Counted from the first letter of the stretch, positions 31,286-44,207 are shown. The stretch is DNA of 64,000 bases from Hevea brasiliensis (GCF_030052815.1 NC_079507.1:60101119-60165118); one strand, 5' to 3'. Made by a program: numbers and translations. The notes: a model not told the origin generated them from the sequence alone.

Positions 31286-33927
31286 TGTAACACTCCTAAT
31301 TTTTAAATAAATATTTTATATGTAAGTATTATTATTTTATTATATTAAATATTATGAAAATTTATTTGAAATTTATCTGAATTTTAAAAATTGGGTTTGA
31401 TTTTCTTAAGACAATAAATTTCATTAATTTTTAAAAATTAATTTAAAGATTACGTAGTAAAACTAAAAATATATTTGAACTGCAAAAATTTTTCTGAGAT
31501 TTTGATAATTTTTTCAAAATTTTTGGACCTTGTTTTTTTATCTCAGGGCAGAGTAAAAATTTAATTTTGGGTATTCTAAATTAAATCGACCAAATCGAAT
31601 CAGACCAGCCTTTTCTTCCTCCCTGCGCGACACCCTTTCTCTCCTTCGCGTTTTCTCTCTCCTCTTTCCTCCCCTTGTCGGCCAACCTTCCCACTCACAA
31701 GCGCTCCCTCAGGTAGCTTCCCTGCCACCGGCCGCCGCTCCTGTGGCCAGAAAAATGCGCTCGAAACTCTCTCCTCTCGCACGTGCCATTTCATCTTCCC
31801 GACCAAAATCTGATCATCAATTGGATCGAGTCTAGTCCCAAACCTCATCTACACCTCGAGAGATTTCCATAGATACCAATATCACAAATTTTCATTGGGT
31901 AGATTGTTTAATTTTAGCCGAAGAAGTTTTAGTCCATTTTGATTTTTGGGCCAAATTTCTCTCAAACTGAAAAATCCCATGAAAATTCTGAGACTAGCGT
32001 GCTCCACACGACAAGAGCTTCGCGGAAATATAAATTTCAAAATTTTTCAATACTGAAAATTCAATGGGTCACATGGACTTCGCAGTATTTTTTCGAGCTT
32101 CAAATGAGCTTATTTAATTTTGTAATAATTTTATTCTAACCCCTAGTGTTGTGGGCTTCACATAGGTACTTTCGTTTCATGAAATTCGACCATTACCCAG
32201 ATCTATAAATTCAGGCCGGACAGAGAGGCTGCCGGAACCATTTTAGAACTGGATTGGAATTGTGGTCCTCCCCACCATTCACAGATGCTCCGAACATATT
32301 TTAAGTGTCAGAATTAGTATAGGTAAACCTGAACTCTAAGTTTTTTCAATTTTATAGTGCCAGGTTTATAATAATAATCCATAAAATATTCGTGGGTAAT
32401 TAAAAATTATAATTTCTTTTGCATTAGCTTTATAATATTATTAAGGACTGCGGGGTAAAATTTTAGAATTTTTAGAGCTAGTTTGAATGACTTTTGCAAA
32501 ATGTCCATCTTAAGCCTTATAATTGAATTGTTAGATTGTGTGAGATATGCCTGAGTTGGAGGGCTCAGAAGGGGTCATATGTTGTGTTGAGATGATGTGT
32601 GGTTTTAGAAGTGTTATTTAAATCCCTTTGCAGGTTGGGTAGGTCCTAGACACAGAGAAAATTTTATTGAATTTTCGACATAAATTAGGACGTCTTTTAC
32701 CTCTTTAAAGCTTTGTTTTGAATTTAATATTGATCAGTTTGTAATGTAATTGTTTAGGTGAGCCAGGTCAGCTTTCTTCCTTCATTTGCTGCAGTAATTT
32801 ATGAAGTACAGCGAGTAGATATTGATTTTACTTATAATTTCAATATTATTATATATTCAAGACATGTTCATGCATCATTTATAGATATATGCACATAGTT
32901 ATTTGCTAGACACGCCTTGTATTGCATTTATATTTGATGATGTTGTTATGATTGTTATTTTATGGCGATCTGGAGCTGTGTGTGTGAGTTGGTGTGTATA
33001 AATTGTGTATATGAATATGAATAGGACAGGTAGACGTTGCTGGAGCTTGACTCACTGGGACCCGATCCTTATTATGAAAAAGTCGGGGTAGGCACAGTTT
33101 TGAGTTGATCTCTCTGGCCTCCACATTAGGATATTAAGAGAAAGTCCGCCTTTGAATTAATCTCGCTGACATAGGTTAAAACTAAGAGAGTTGTATAGAG
33201 GATTAGCTTCCATCTATATATGTGTGAGTATAGATTAACACACGGTGTGTGAGTACTCCAGATTGCCTTTGATGTGATTATAACTTGATTTCTTAGAAAT
33301 GTGTGAAGATGATGCATTTCACTCTTAGGATGCACTAGACTTAGATAGTTATAGAAATTGTAAGTAAAATCAATATCCTAGTCTATGAGTCGAATACTGA
33401 CTCCTGTTTACCCTAGTTTTTCAGGTTACAGGAGAGCTTATTATTGTGTTTAACTTGCTTTCTTCCTTGCAGGTCTATTAATTTCTATTTCCATAATTTG
33501 TATTATTTAATTTGAATTCTAGATTTTCGCATTTGTTGAACCATTTTAATTTAGCTTGGACTATAAGATTAATTATTTGGGGATTGTAAACTTATTAATC
33601 TATGTATGTGTAAAAGTGTGGATGAATGGCTTGTTATATGAGAGAGTTGGACTCCCATTTGATTTTATATTGAATTGTGGATTATTGTAAGCGTAGGCTG
33701 AGCTCCCCAAATAGTTTTATTTTGAGATAACAGGTCGAGTGAGTTAAGAACTCCTCGTTGGATGGTCCATGTTATGGCCAGACTCTGTCCGATTGATTTC
33801 TTGAAAATGGGCTTGAATATGGGCTTTAAGGTTGAGCTAGAGAATAGTTAGGGTTACTACGGGTTTTGGGAGCCTTATATCGACCCAAGTTCTAGTGCCG
33901 GTCTAGCCCAGAATTTAGGTCGTAACA
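31286..33927. mobile_element. Solo LTR (family A, copy 3)
   Basis: Begins TGTAACACTCC and ends AGGTCGTAACA. Flanks CAATT (31281-31285) and CAATC (33928-33932) form a 5-bp duplication with one difference. Same orientation as copy 1 and clearly similar to it, for example around 32290-32480 and 32635-32700. No internal region. It ends only 133 bp left of the full-length element at 34061. Confidence 0.8.
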
Positions 33928-34060
33928 CAATCCATGTCCATAATTATAAAAGACTGAAATCCAAGATCAATCCATCTCAACTGATTTACCACCTATAGAT
34001 AAGGGGTGGACCACATTTACAAATTTTGGCCCCATTTTGCGTCGGCCTCTATTCTATATG

Positions 34061-35392
34061 TGTTACAACCCAAAATTTTATGTCGCGACCTGCGCATAAT
34101 TTAAGTATTCTTAAATTATGCAAGCCTTATCAGAGTATCTTGAATAAATATATTGTCACTTACTAATCCCAAAAATAGATAAAATCCAAATAAATAAAAT
34201 ACTGAATAAACAACATAAATATCTCATAAGTAAACTGTAGAGTCTCTATAAATTTCAAATAAAAACTTAAATTGTTCAATAAACTAAACTAATTATTAGC
34301 CCGATGAAACATGAATTCGGCATACCATGAGAAGAAATCAAAGATTTTTCCTCTCCAGAAAATGGACTGAATATTTGGATCAGCTGCAGAATTCTACTGA
34401 TCTGAAATAGATAAGAGACAGAGAAAACATAGTTTGAGCTAATGCTTAGTGAATGATAATTATAGTACACAATGGAATAGGAACAGGCAGACGCTTGATT
34501 AATTTCACAATAAATTTTCAATTCAATAAAATCATGCTCATGCTATCAAAATCATTAATAAAATAATTTCATAAAACATATATATAAAAGAAGTTCATTC
34601 AATAAAATTTTATGGTACAGTACAGCAGGGTGATGATACCTCACATCATCAAAGGCCAGATGGTAAGTGCACTACCAGATATTAGATACCTTCCTCCTTC
34701 TTCATAGATATCAATGCATATGATACTAATGCAAACCATAAAGTGCAATGATGCATGACTCAACAATGCAACTTAATATCATGATAGTCCACACGGCGGG
34801 GCCAGATAGCAGATACAGATACTGGACACAGGTACCAATTCAAAACAGAAAATCAAATTGTACAAATCAATCAAAATCCACGAAAAATTTCAGATAGCAA
34901 ATAATAATTGATAGTGTAATTTTAATAGTTTATTTCAATAATTTCAGAGAGTCAATAAGATCAAATCAATCTCAAATAAATTCAGTTTAACAAATCGATA
35001 AATTTTATATTCAGATATCAATCAATATAAAGACATTAAAGGCCTATTCCCGGGATTCTAATGACTCTAATGCAGAGATAATTGAAAAAATCAATTATTT
35101 AATCAAAATCGGAATAAAATTCAATAATAAAATAAAACTCTAGAACCTCACATGTAAAATAATTGTTAAAATACTGATTTAAAATTTCATTTAATAAAAA
35201 TTTTAATGCTAAGAAATTTTAAAAGAGACTAAAACGGTGTCATGTACTATAATTACCACTCACCTGGAACCTCCAAAATAAAAGTTATACTCAATAGAAG
35301 AGAGACAATTTCAACTGACAGATTGAATAGTCGAATCTCCTACACACCCAAAATATAAAAGAAAAATATCAAATAATAATAAAATAAAATAA

Positions 35393-35460
<68 letters not shown>

Positions 35461-35873
35461 TATTCTGTGTCCCTGTTCGTCCACCAAAAATATGTTCATC
35501 CACCCAAATAATATATATATTGGTGGACGAACAGGGACGCAGAATAGTTATATATATATAAGATAATGAAAATATTTGTTGAGAGTATTTGGTATAAAAG
35601 GAGGTGATAAACAGGCTTTAAGAGCATAGTTTAGCAGAAAAAGATTATTAGGATATATATATTTCAAGAGTTTCATTAGGTGTAGAATGAGATAAGAGTT
35701 ATTATTGAACTGGGTTGTTCAAATTACAGATATATATTTAAATTCAAAAATTATATATATAAATAAGCAGGCCATCTAATAAAATATATATTTTTTTAGA
35801 TAAATATATTAAATTATTGTTAGCTAATTAAAATAAATAAATAAATAAATAGATAAAATATTAGGTTTCCACA
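34061..35873 (-). repeat. 3' LTR of the Ty3/gypsy element
   Basis: 1,813 bp with TG...CA ends when read on the element strand. It contains a TA array (35396-35456) and a hairpin (35458-35549) that is absent in this form from the other LTR. Confidence 0.92.
35458..35549. repeat. Near-perfect inverted repeat inside the 3' LTR
   Basis: Arms 35458-35486 and 35521-35549 are inverted copies matching at 28 of 29 positions, with a 34-bp loop. TA-rich sequence lies on both sides. At the equivalent place the 5' LTR has an unlike 53-bp piece (42227-42279) that shares only a GGGACGAACA-GGACG core. It may be a small MITE inserted at TA or a rearranged piece of the LTR. Confidence 0.75.
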
Positions 35874-35889
35874 TACTTTTCCCCTTAAA
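35874..35889 (-). promoter_or_regulatory. Polypurine tract of the Ty3/gypsy element
   Basis: On the element strand AAGGGGAAAAGTA lies directly before the 3' LTR start TGTGG. This is the usual primer site for plus-strand DNA synthesis. Confidence 0.85.
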
Positions 35890-36011
35890 AGAAATTCAGT
35901 ACCCAAATTTAAACAGACAAATTCATAACCTGAAGAATTAAATAAGTGAGGATGTTTGGCTCACATTTCAAATTCTGCCTCCCATGTGGCCTCACTACTT
36001 GAGTGATTATG

Positions 36012-39000
36012 TCACAAGACTTTTACCAAAGCCACTTCTTTAGACTGGAGTTTCCTAATTTTTCGATCTAAAATCTTTACTGGTTGTTTCTCATATGACA
36101 TATCATCTCTAAATTGTATGGTTTGAGGTTGCAAAATATGAGATGGATCTAGTACATACTTCCTAAGTATAGAAATATGGAAAACTGGATGTACATGTGC
36201 AAAACCAAGTGGAAGGGCTAAACGGTAAGCAACTGCTCCAATTCTCTCCAAAATTTTAAATGGACCAATAAAACAAGGACTGAGCTTCCCTTTCTTCCCA
36301 AACCTCATGATTCCTCTCATAGGTGAAACTCTCAGAAATACATGCTCTCCAACCATAAACTCTACATCTTTACGCTTAGGGTCAGCATAACTTCTCTGTC
36401 GACTCTGAGCAGTCAAAACTCTATCACAAATTAGCCGAACCTTCTCTGAAGTTAACTGTATCAACTCTGGTCTAGTAAGCCTTCTTTCTCTAACTTCATC
36501 CCAACAAATCGGTGACCTATACTTTCGACCATATAATGCCTCATATGGAGCCATCTCTATACTTGTCTGATAACTGTTATCATAAGCAAACTCTACTAAA
36601 GGCAAATGATGATCCCAATAGCCACTAAAATCCATAACACATGCACAAAGCATATCCTCCAATATCTGTATAGTCCTTTCTGACTGTCCATCTGTCTGAG
36701 GGTGAAAAGTAGTACTAAAGTCTACTCGTATTCCTAAAGCTTCTTAGAATTTCTTCCAAAATTGAGAAGTAAACTGAGTACCACGATCAGAGACAATGGA
36801 AACTAGAACACCATGAAGACTAACATTCTTGTCTATATACAACTGTGCAAGTTTAGCAAAGTCATATGTAGTCTTCACAGGAAGGAAATGAGCAGATTTT
36901 GTCAATCTCTCTACTATCACCCAAATTCCATTGTAAACACCTCGTGTACTAGGTAAACCTACAACAAAGTCAATAGTAATGTGCTCCCACTTTCACTCGA
37001 GAATAGGTAACGGCTGAAGTATCCTAGATGGTTTCTGATTTTCTGTCTTAACCTGTTAACAAGTCAAATATTTAGCAACAAAGTCTACAACATCCTTCTT
37101 CTTGCCACCCCACCAATAATGCTCCCTTAAATCACGGTACATCTTAGTTGAACGTGAGCGTACTGTGTAAGCAGAATGGTGTGCCTCTTCCATGATTTCT
37201 CTTCCGAACTCATCATCACTAGGGACACAAAGTCTAGCATCATAACGAAGAACTCCATCATCATCTAACATGAACCCTTGAGCTTGGCCTTGATGGATAC
37301 TATCTATAATCTTACACAACTCAGAATTCCTCTTCTGAGCAGCCTTAATTTGATAAATCAAGATAGGCCTAATTCGAAAATGTGCTAAGAATGATCCAGC
37401 TACGATTTCAAACTCTACTCCCTGATCTAACAACTCATGTAATTCACCAATCAGAGGCCTCCTCTTAGTAGATATGTGAGCTAAACTACCATAAGACTTC
37501 TTGCTTAGGGCATTAGCCGCCACATTAGCTTTTTCAGGGTGATACAGCATGGTACAATCATAATTCTTTAGCAATTCTACCCATCTCCTTTGCCTCAGAT
37601 TAAGATCACATCGGTCAAAGATGTATTTGAGACTTTTATGGTCAGTAAAGATCTCACAAGTCTCACCATACAAATAGTGCGTCTAGATTTTCAAAGCAAA
37701 AATTACTACAACCATTTCCAAATCATGAGTTGGATAATTCTGCTCGTGCCTTTTCAACTGACAAGAAGCATATGCAATAACCCATCCATGCTGCATCAAA
37801 ACACATCCTAAACCAATCCTAGAAGCATCACAATATACTATATAACTCCCTGATTCAGACGGAAGGGCTAACACTGGTTCTGTAGCTAAATGAGTCTTAA
37901 GCTCCTGAAAACTTTTTTCATAAGCCTCAGACCGCTGAAATTTCACATTCTTCTGTCTCAACTTAGTTAAAGGTGCTGCAATAGTAGAGAAGACTTGAAC
38001 AAACCGTCTATAATACCCTGCTAAACTCAAGAAACTACGAATCTCTAACACAGTTGCTGGTTTAGGCCAATGAAGCACTGCCTTAACTTTCTTCTTATCA
38101 ACACACACCCCATCCTTAGACACTGTATGGCCTAGGAAAGCCACACTATCTAACTAGAACTCACATTTTGAGAACTTGGCATATAGCTTGTGTTCCCATA
38201 AGGTCTGAAGGACAATTCTCAAATGCTGCTCATGCTCCTCTTTACTCTTTGAGTACACTAGAATGTCATCGATGAATACTATAATAAATTAATCTAAGAA
38301 AGGCTTGAAAACTCTATTAATGAGATCCATAAAAGCGGCTAGAGCATTGGTAAAAGCAAAAGACATTACAAGAAATTCATGGTGTCCATACCTAGTCCTA
38401 AAGGTCATATTGAGTATGTCTTCTTTCTTAACCCTCAGTTGATGATACCTAGATCGAAGATCAATCTTGGAAAAACACTTTGCACTTTGAAGTTGGTCAA
38501 ACAGGTCATCTATGCGTGGAAGAGGATACTTATTACGCACAGTCACCTTATTCAATTGCCTATAATCAATCCACATTCTCAAAGACCCATCCTTCTTCTG
38601 CACAAATAACACAGGAGCACCCCATGGAGAAACACTAAGACGAATAAATCCCTTATTTAGTAGGTCCTATAGCTGCTCCTTCAACTCCTTAAGTTCTACG
38701 GGTGCCATACGATAAGGTGGCATAGATATGGGCTCAGTTCTAAGAACTAAGTTTATACCAAACTCTACCTCTTGCTCTGGGGGTAAACCTGATAAATCTT
38801 TTGGAAACACATTAGGAAACTCCTTAACCACTGCAACATTCTCTAAACCTGCACCTTCTACCTGAACATCTCTAACATAATCTAAATACCCCTTACACCT
38901 CTTTCGCAATAATCAGCTAGCACTCACTACTAAGATAAGATTACTAGATGTTATACTGCGATCTCCCTGAAATTGAAATTCTGTCTCCCTAGGAATTTTA

Positions 39001-40430
39001 AAGAGTACAACTTTATTATGACAATCCAATGAAACACGATAAGTGGATAACCAATCCATGCCTAAAATCATATCAAACTCAAACATAACCAAAGAAATAA
39101 GATCTGCAGCTACTTTCCTATCTCTAATGTGAACTATACATCCCCTATACACCATATTAGTGTCTATTGCATTCCCCATAGGTGTTGATACAGATAAAGG
39201 ATACTCTAACAAAGTAGGTGGTGTGCTAAATCTCATGGAAAAGTATGGAGAAACAAAGGAATGACTAGAACTAGGATCAAACAGTAATCTAGCATCAAAT
39301 GAGCAAATAGGAAGTGTACCTGTCACTACTACATTAGATACCTGAGCATCCTGTTGAGTCAAAGCAAAAACCCTGGCTTGACCTCTACCACCAGATGTTT
39401 GTCCCTGAGTTTGAGCAGATCCTCTACCACCATGACCACGACCACTAGAACACTGACTTTTACCACTATACTGTGAAATTGGCTGAACCTGATAGGGAGT
39501 AGAATGTGCTGCCTGACCAGCACCCTGAGTTGTCCCACTAGTAGGACAGTCCTGTCTATGGTGTCCTAGTTGTCCACAACCAAAGCATGCTCCAGTGACC
39601 CAATGATAAGTGCCCTTATATGGCTTACCACAATGCTGACAAGGAATGGAAATAAGCCCAGTGCTAATCTGACTATATCGAGCATTCCCTGCATGAATCC
39701 TTTACTCACGTCCCTGACCAACTCCAGATTGATGTGCCCTATTACCAACTATAGACTGAGAACCCTGCTTATTACCATGATAAGAGCCCTGATGACTCTG
39801 TCCTCTGTTAAACTGATTATCCTGACCATTTTTCTTAAACCGCTTATGCTGCTCACGAGCCCAACGTTCATCATTATACATCTCCATCTGTCTAGCCTAA
39901 TCAATCGCCTCCTCATGTTTAGGTAGTCGTAAAGGAGCTACACGATCAATTAGCCTGTCTCGTAAGCCCCTTTCAAACCTGTGAGCCTTCTTCTCCTCAT
40001 TTGGAATCAAGTGTTTACCAAAGTGAGATAATTTGGTAAACTTCATCTCATACTTTGTAATTGTCATGTTGCCTTGCTTCAAGGTTTTAAACTCCAAAGC
40101 TATAGCCTCTTGAATACTAGGAGGGAGGAATTGCTCTAAGAATAGAGAGTGAAACTCAGGCTAGAGGATAGAACCTTCGGGTCGCCCATTCTTCTTAGAG
40201 ATATACCACTCACAAGCAACTCCCTTAAGCTGATTTCCTGCCAACATCACCATTGGAGCACTACTGCAACCCATAGTGTCATAACACCTTTCCATGTCAT
40301 CTAAAAAATCTAAGGGATCAGCTAATGCATCCTCTCCAATGAACTCCTTTGGTTTTAGCTTAAGAAAGTCTGTAGAGTCAAGAAATCGAGCCCTATCCTG
40401 AGCTGGTGCTGAAATAGGGCTAACCACAGG
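36012..40430 (-). pseudogene. Decayed gag-pol of the Ty3/gypsy element
   Basis: Read from right to left: gag (40430-39400) with an intact CCHC zinc knuckle (about 39546-39590); protease (39362-38913), where the catalytic aspartate is followed by Pro-Ser instead of Ser/Thr-Gly; reverse transcriptase (about 38909-38150) with a FIDD active site at about 38262-38285; RNase H (about 38000-37500); integrase (about 37200-36400) with H-H-C-C and D-D-E residues largely visible. Stops interrupt it near 40161, 39897, 39702, 38913, 38667, 38289, 38154, 37683, 37056, 36993, 36744 and 36012. I saw no large deletion. It cannot encode a full polyprotein. Confidence 0.93.
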
Positions 40431-40857
40431 TTGCTGTTATTGAGTTGTAAGGTACTCAGTTATAATATTAATAGCACGATTCACTGCATGCAATCCTGCT
40501 GGTAGATCTACCATAGTAACCTGATTAGCTCTAGGTGCTTGAGCTGCAGTAGCTAATTGGAATGGTTGTGCCCCTGTCTTAGAATAGGCGTCTGTTCAGA
40601 TATCTGATCAGTAGTTTGAGGTAGTACTTCCCTTGTTGGATCAAGGCTTACACCATTAGAACCCTTGGCCCTAGCTCTCCTCTTACGTTTAACAGACCCA
40701 GACACCTATTCATTTTAATAAACAAGTATTAAATATGAAAATATGAGCCAAATTAAGATAGGTGAAAAAGTACGAAGGACGCAAATATCTAAAACAATGA
40801 TAAACTGAAAAGACGTTAAGGATCCTATGCTCCGCAAGTTTACTAGACCTAAACCAG

Positions 40858-40869
40858 GCTCTGATACCA
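40858..40869 (-). promoter_or_regulatory. Primer binding site, initiator tRNA-Met type
   Basis: TGGTATCAGAGC on the minus strand, four bases inside the 5' LTR boundary. It is complementary to the 3' end of initiator tRNA-Met, the commonest primer of plant LTR elements. Confidence 0.92.
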
Positions 40870-40873
40870 ACTT

Positions 40874-42275
40874 TGTCACCACTCAAAATTTTATGTTGTG
40901 ACCAACACATAATTTAAGCATTCTTAAATTATGCAAGCCTTATCAGAATATCTTGAATAAATATATTGTCACTTACTAATCCCAAAAATAGATAAAATCC
41001 AAATAAATAAAACACTGAATAAACAACATAAATATCCCATAAGTAAACGGCGGAGTCTCTACAGATTTCAAATAAAAATTTAAACTGTTCAATAAACTAA
41101 ACTAATTATTAGCCCGAGGAAACATGAATTCGGGCATGCCATGAGAACAAATAAAAAATTTTTCCTCTCTAGAAAATGGACTGAATATTTGGATCAGCTG
41201 CAGAATTCTACTGATCTAAAATAGATAACAGACAGAGAAAACGTAGTTTGAGCTAATGCTCAGTGAATGATAATTATAGCATACAATGAAATGGAAACAG
41301 GCAGACGCTTGATTAATTTCACAATAAATTTTCAATTCAATAAAATCATGCTCATGCTATCAAAATCATTAATAAAATAATTTCATAAAACATATATATA
41401 GAAGAAGTTTATTTAATAAAATTTTATGGTACAGTACACCAGGGTGATTACCCCATATCACTAAAGGCCAGATGGTAAGCACGCTACCAGATATTAGATA
41501 ACTTCCTCCTCCTTCACAAATATCAATGCAAATGATACTAATGCAAACCATAAAGTGCAATGATATATGATTCAACAATGCAACCTAATACCGTGATAGT
41601 CCACACGGTGGGGCCAGATAGCAGATACAGATACTGGTCACAGATACCAATTCAAAACAGAAAATCAAATTGTACAAATCAATCAAAATCCATGAAAAAT
41701 TTTAGATAGCAAATAATAACCGATAGTGCAATTCCAATAGTTTATTTCAATAATTTCAGAGATTCAATAAGATCAAATCAATCTCAAATAAATTCAATGT
41801 AACACATCAATAAATTTTATATTCAGATATCAATCAATATAAAGACATTAAAGGCCTGTTCTCGGGATCCTAATGGTTCTAATGCAGAGATAATTGACAA
41901 AATCAATTATTTAATCAAAATTGGAATAAAATTCAATAATAAAATAAAACTCTAGAACCTCACATGTAAAATAATTATTAAAATACTGATTTAAAATTTC
42001 ATTTAATAATAATTTTTATGCTAAGGAATTTTAAAACGGACTAAAATGGTACTATGTGCTATAACTATCACTCACCTTGAACCTCCAAAATAATAGTTAT
42101 ACTCAATGGAAGAGAGACAATTTCAACTGACAAATTGAATATTCGAATCTTCTACATACTCAAAATATAAAAAAAAATCAAATAATAATAAAATAAAATA
42201 ACTTATATATATATATATATATATAGAGGGACGAACAAGGACGTTGGGACGCATGGTGAGACGACAACGAAGCCA

Positions 42276-42329
<54 letters not shown>

Positions 42330-42513
42330 GATAAAAATACATGTTGAGAGTATTTGGTGTAAAAGAAGGTGATAAACAGGCTTTGAGAATAAAATTTAGC
42401 AGAAAGAGATTATTAGGGTATATATATTTCAAGAGTTCCATTAGGTGTAGAGTAGGATAAAAGTCATTATTGAACTGAATTGTTCAGATTATAGATATAT
42501 ATTTAAATTTAAA

Positions 42514-42557
<44 letters not shown>

Positions 42558-42654
42558 GCAGACCATCTAATAAAATAATTTTTTTAAAATAAATACATTA
42601 AATTATTATTAACTAATTAAAATAAATAAATAGATAAAATATTGGGTTTTCGCA
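40874..42654 (-). repeat. 5' LTR of the Ty3/gypsy element
   Basis: 1,781 bp, homologous to 34061-35873 over its full length apart from TA-array length and the piece at 42227-42279. TA arrays lie at about 42205-42226, 42280-42323 and 42518-42550. Many of the differences between the two LTRs are C/T or G/A transitions. Confidence 0.92.
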
Positions 42655-42659
42655 ATATG

Positions 42660-43329
42660 AGAGATATTTAAACGAATATATAATATAGTCTATCTTTATT
42701 TCATTCACAAAAATGATGAATTTCGATTCCATCAAAATCAAAGAGTAGGTAAATAAATATCTGGATGCATATTGGGACAAAATGTTACAATCATACACCC
42801 GTGTTAGGCTAAGCAAGTGGCTGATTTATTTGGAATTAGCCCTATTAATGAATCTATATGTGTGTTCACATAATTAATTGGCATAATGCACATGTGGCAA
42901 ATACCCATTTCATCAATCAAATTTAAGTGAATTGGCAATCACATGCTTGGGGAAATTAGGGGGAGGAAACTCATCAAAGTTTTGCTAGTGGGTTTGCCAA
43001 TAAATTGGAAGCATTTGATTTGAGCCAAGTTATTGTCAATACTGATTAACTCCTTTATAAAATTCACATAATAGTTAACTATTTTGTGAAAGTTATATAT
43101 TAATAATCAAAATATATAAACGTTAAACCAATATAATGTTATTTAATAAAAAAATTCAAACTGAATATTAGAAATATAGTTTCAATGTATATGATTTTGC
43201 CTTTGATTAAATAAGACAATAAATTTTTTTAGAGAGGGAAATTAATTAGACAATTTAATAATTGTAGTATCAAAGTACAACTTTAACCTTTATAATATAG
43301 CAGCTCCACTGTCATAAGCTAAAGAAATA
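42660..43329. other. Intergenic DNA right of the Ty3/gypsy element
   Basis: AT-rich, no gene supported. Confidence 0.4.
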
Positions 43330-43760
43330 TAAGTAATATGTTGACCCACTGAGCTATTCCCTTTTGATGCCAACAACCTCCTAGCAATTGCTAGGGATTC
43401 AAACCCATAACCTCAATTCTGATACCAATTGTAATATCACGGTGCCAAAAGTTTAAGTTATTAGTAAAGGCATAACTCAACCCTTATAGCGTAGGGGCCC
43501 AAGTGCCAAGGGACAAAGGGACCTGGACAGAATGTTAGCTAACTAAGCTATCCCCTCTCAGTGCCAACAATCTCCAAGCAGTTGCCAGGGATTCAAACCT
43601 ATGACCTTAACTCTAAAACCAATTGTAGGATGGAGTGTTTAAGTTATTAGTAGAAGTGCAATTCTAACTCTTTATGGTATAATAACCTAAATGACATAAA
43701 TTGAATTGATATGGACAGGATGCCGATCCACTGAATTATTCTACTCAGTGCCAACAAATG
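43330..43760 (-). repeat. ~194-bp tandem repeat with pol III-box-like motifs
   Basis: About 2.2 diverged copies. On the minus strand each unit has an A-box-like TAGCTCAGTGGGTC (43344-43357; variants near 43540-43552 and 43720-43745) and a B-box-like GGTTTGAATCC (43395-43405 and 43589-43599), plus a TGGTATCAGA or related phrase. The spacing of like motifs is 193-195 bp. The A-B distance is far too long for a tRNA, so this is a SINE-like or tRNA-derived repeat rather than a tRNA gene. Confidence 0.55.
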
Positions 43761-44207
43761 TATTTTGAAATTAATTAATGACTTTAAAAATCAAAGGCTT
43801 AGGTTGTAATTAAACTTACATAGCAGGAAGAGGAAACTAGAGAAATTTTTATATATATCTAATTTATTATGAATCTAAAATATAAATACATATGATACAT
43901 CTATAATAGATAAATCCTATTATACCTCTTCTGTTTTAAGTTCATGGTAAATTTGATATAAACAAGAAAAACCTTCAAGCTAAAGTTTTGTTTAAAAATT
44001 AGACATTAAATTAGGATCTCATAATCTGCAATTGCAGAATTTTTTTTTTTATCAATTAATCAAGAAAAAATGTATGAAACCATGACGTAGATATATATAA
44101 ATTGAAAATGCAAAATTTACAAGCGTCCATCCTATGGTTGCATGCCATGAAGCGCAAATTAACTAATAATACTAACTGATAAAAATGACGAAGTCCCTAG
44201 CTAGCGA
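43761..44207. other. 3' flank of the intron-less JAZ gene
   Basis: AT-rich. On the minus strand an A11 tract lies at 44050-44040, about 157 bp past the JAZ stop codon. It may be a trace of a retrotransposed poly(A) tail or chance. Confidence 0.4.

Larger units (their letters stand above)
34061..42654 (-). mobile_element. Full-length Ty3/gypsy (chromovirus-like) LTR retrotransposon
   Basis: An 8,594-bp element with a perfect 5-bp duplication ATATG at 34056-34060 and 42655-42659. LTRs: 34061-35873 (3' LTR) and 40874-42654 (5' LTR), about 90-95% alike by eye outside the TA arrays. PBS TGGTATCAGAGC matches the 3' end of initiator tRNA-Met. A purine-rich PPT adjoins the 3' LTR. Domain order gag, protease, reverse transcriptase, RNase H, integrase is the Ty3/gypsy order. 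The C-terminal end after integrase resembles plant chromoviruses. The coding region carries many stop codons, so it is not autonomous. Confidence 0.95.

Noticed and set aside
35311..35499. Open frame with a long Tyr-Ile run
   Set aside because: Direct translation of a TA microsatellite. The same applies at 42178-42441 and 44611-44907.
36012..40430. Separate small genes suggested by the individual open frames in the gag-pol region
   Set aside because: They are consecutive pieces of one retrotransposon polyprotein divided by nonsense codons.
43395..43599. Possible tRNA genes suggested by B-box-like GGTTTGAATCC
   Set aside because: The A-box to B-box distance and lack of a cloverleaf rule out a tRNA.
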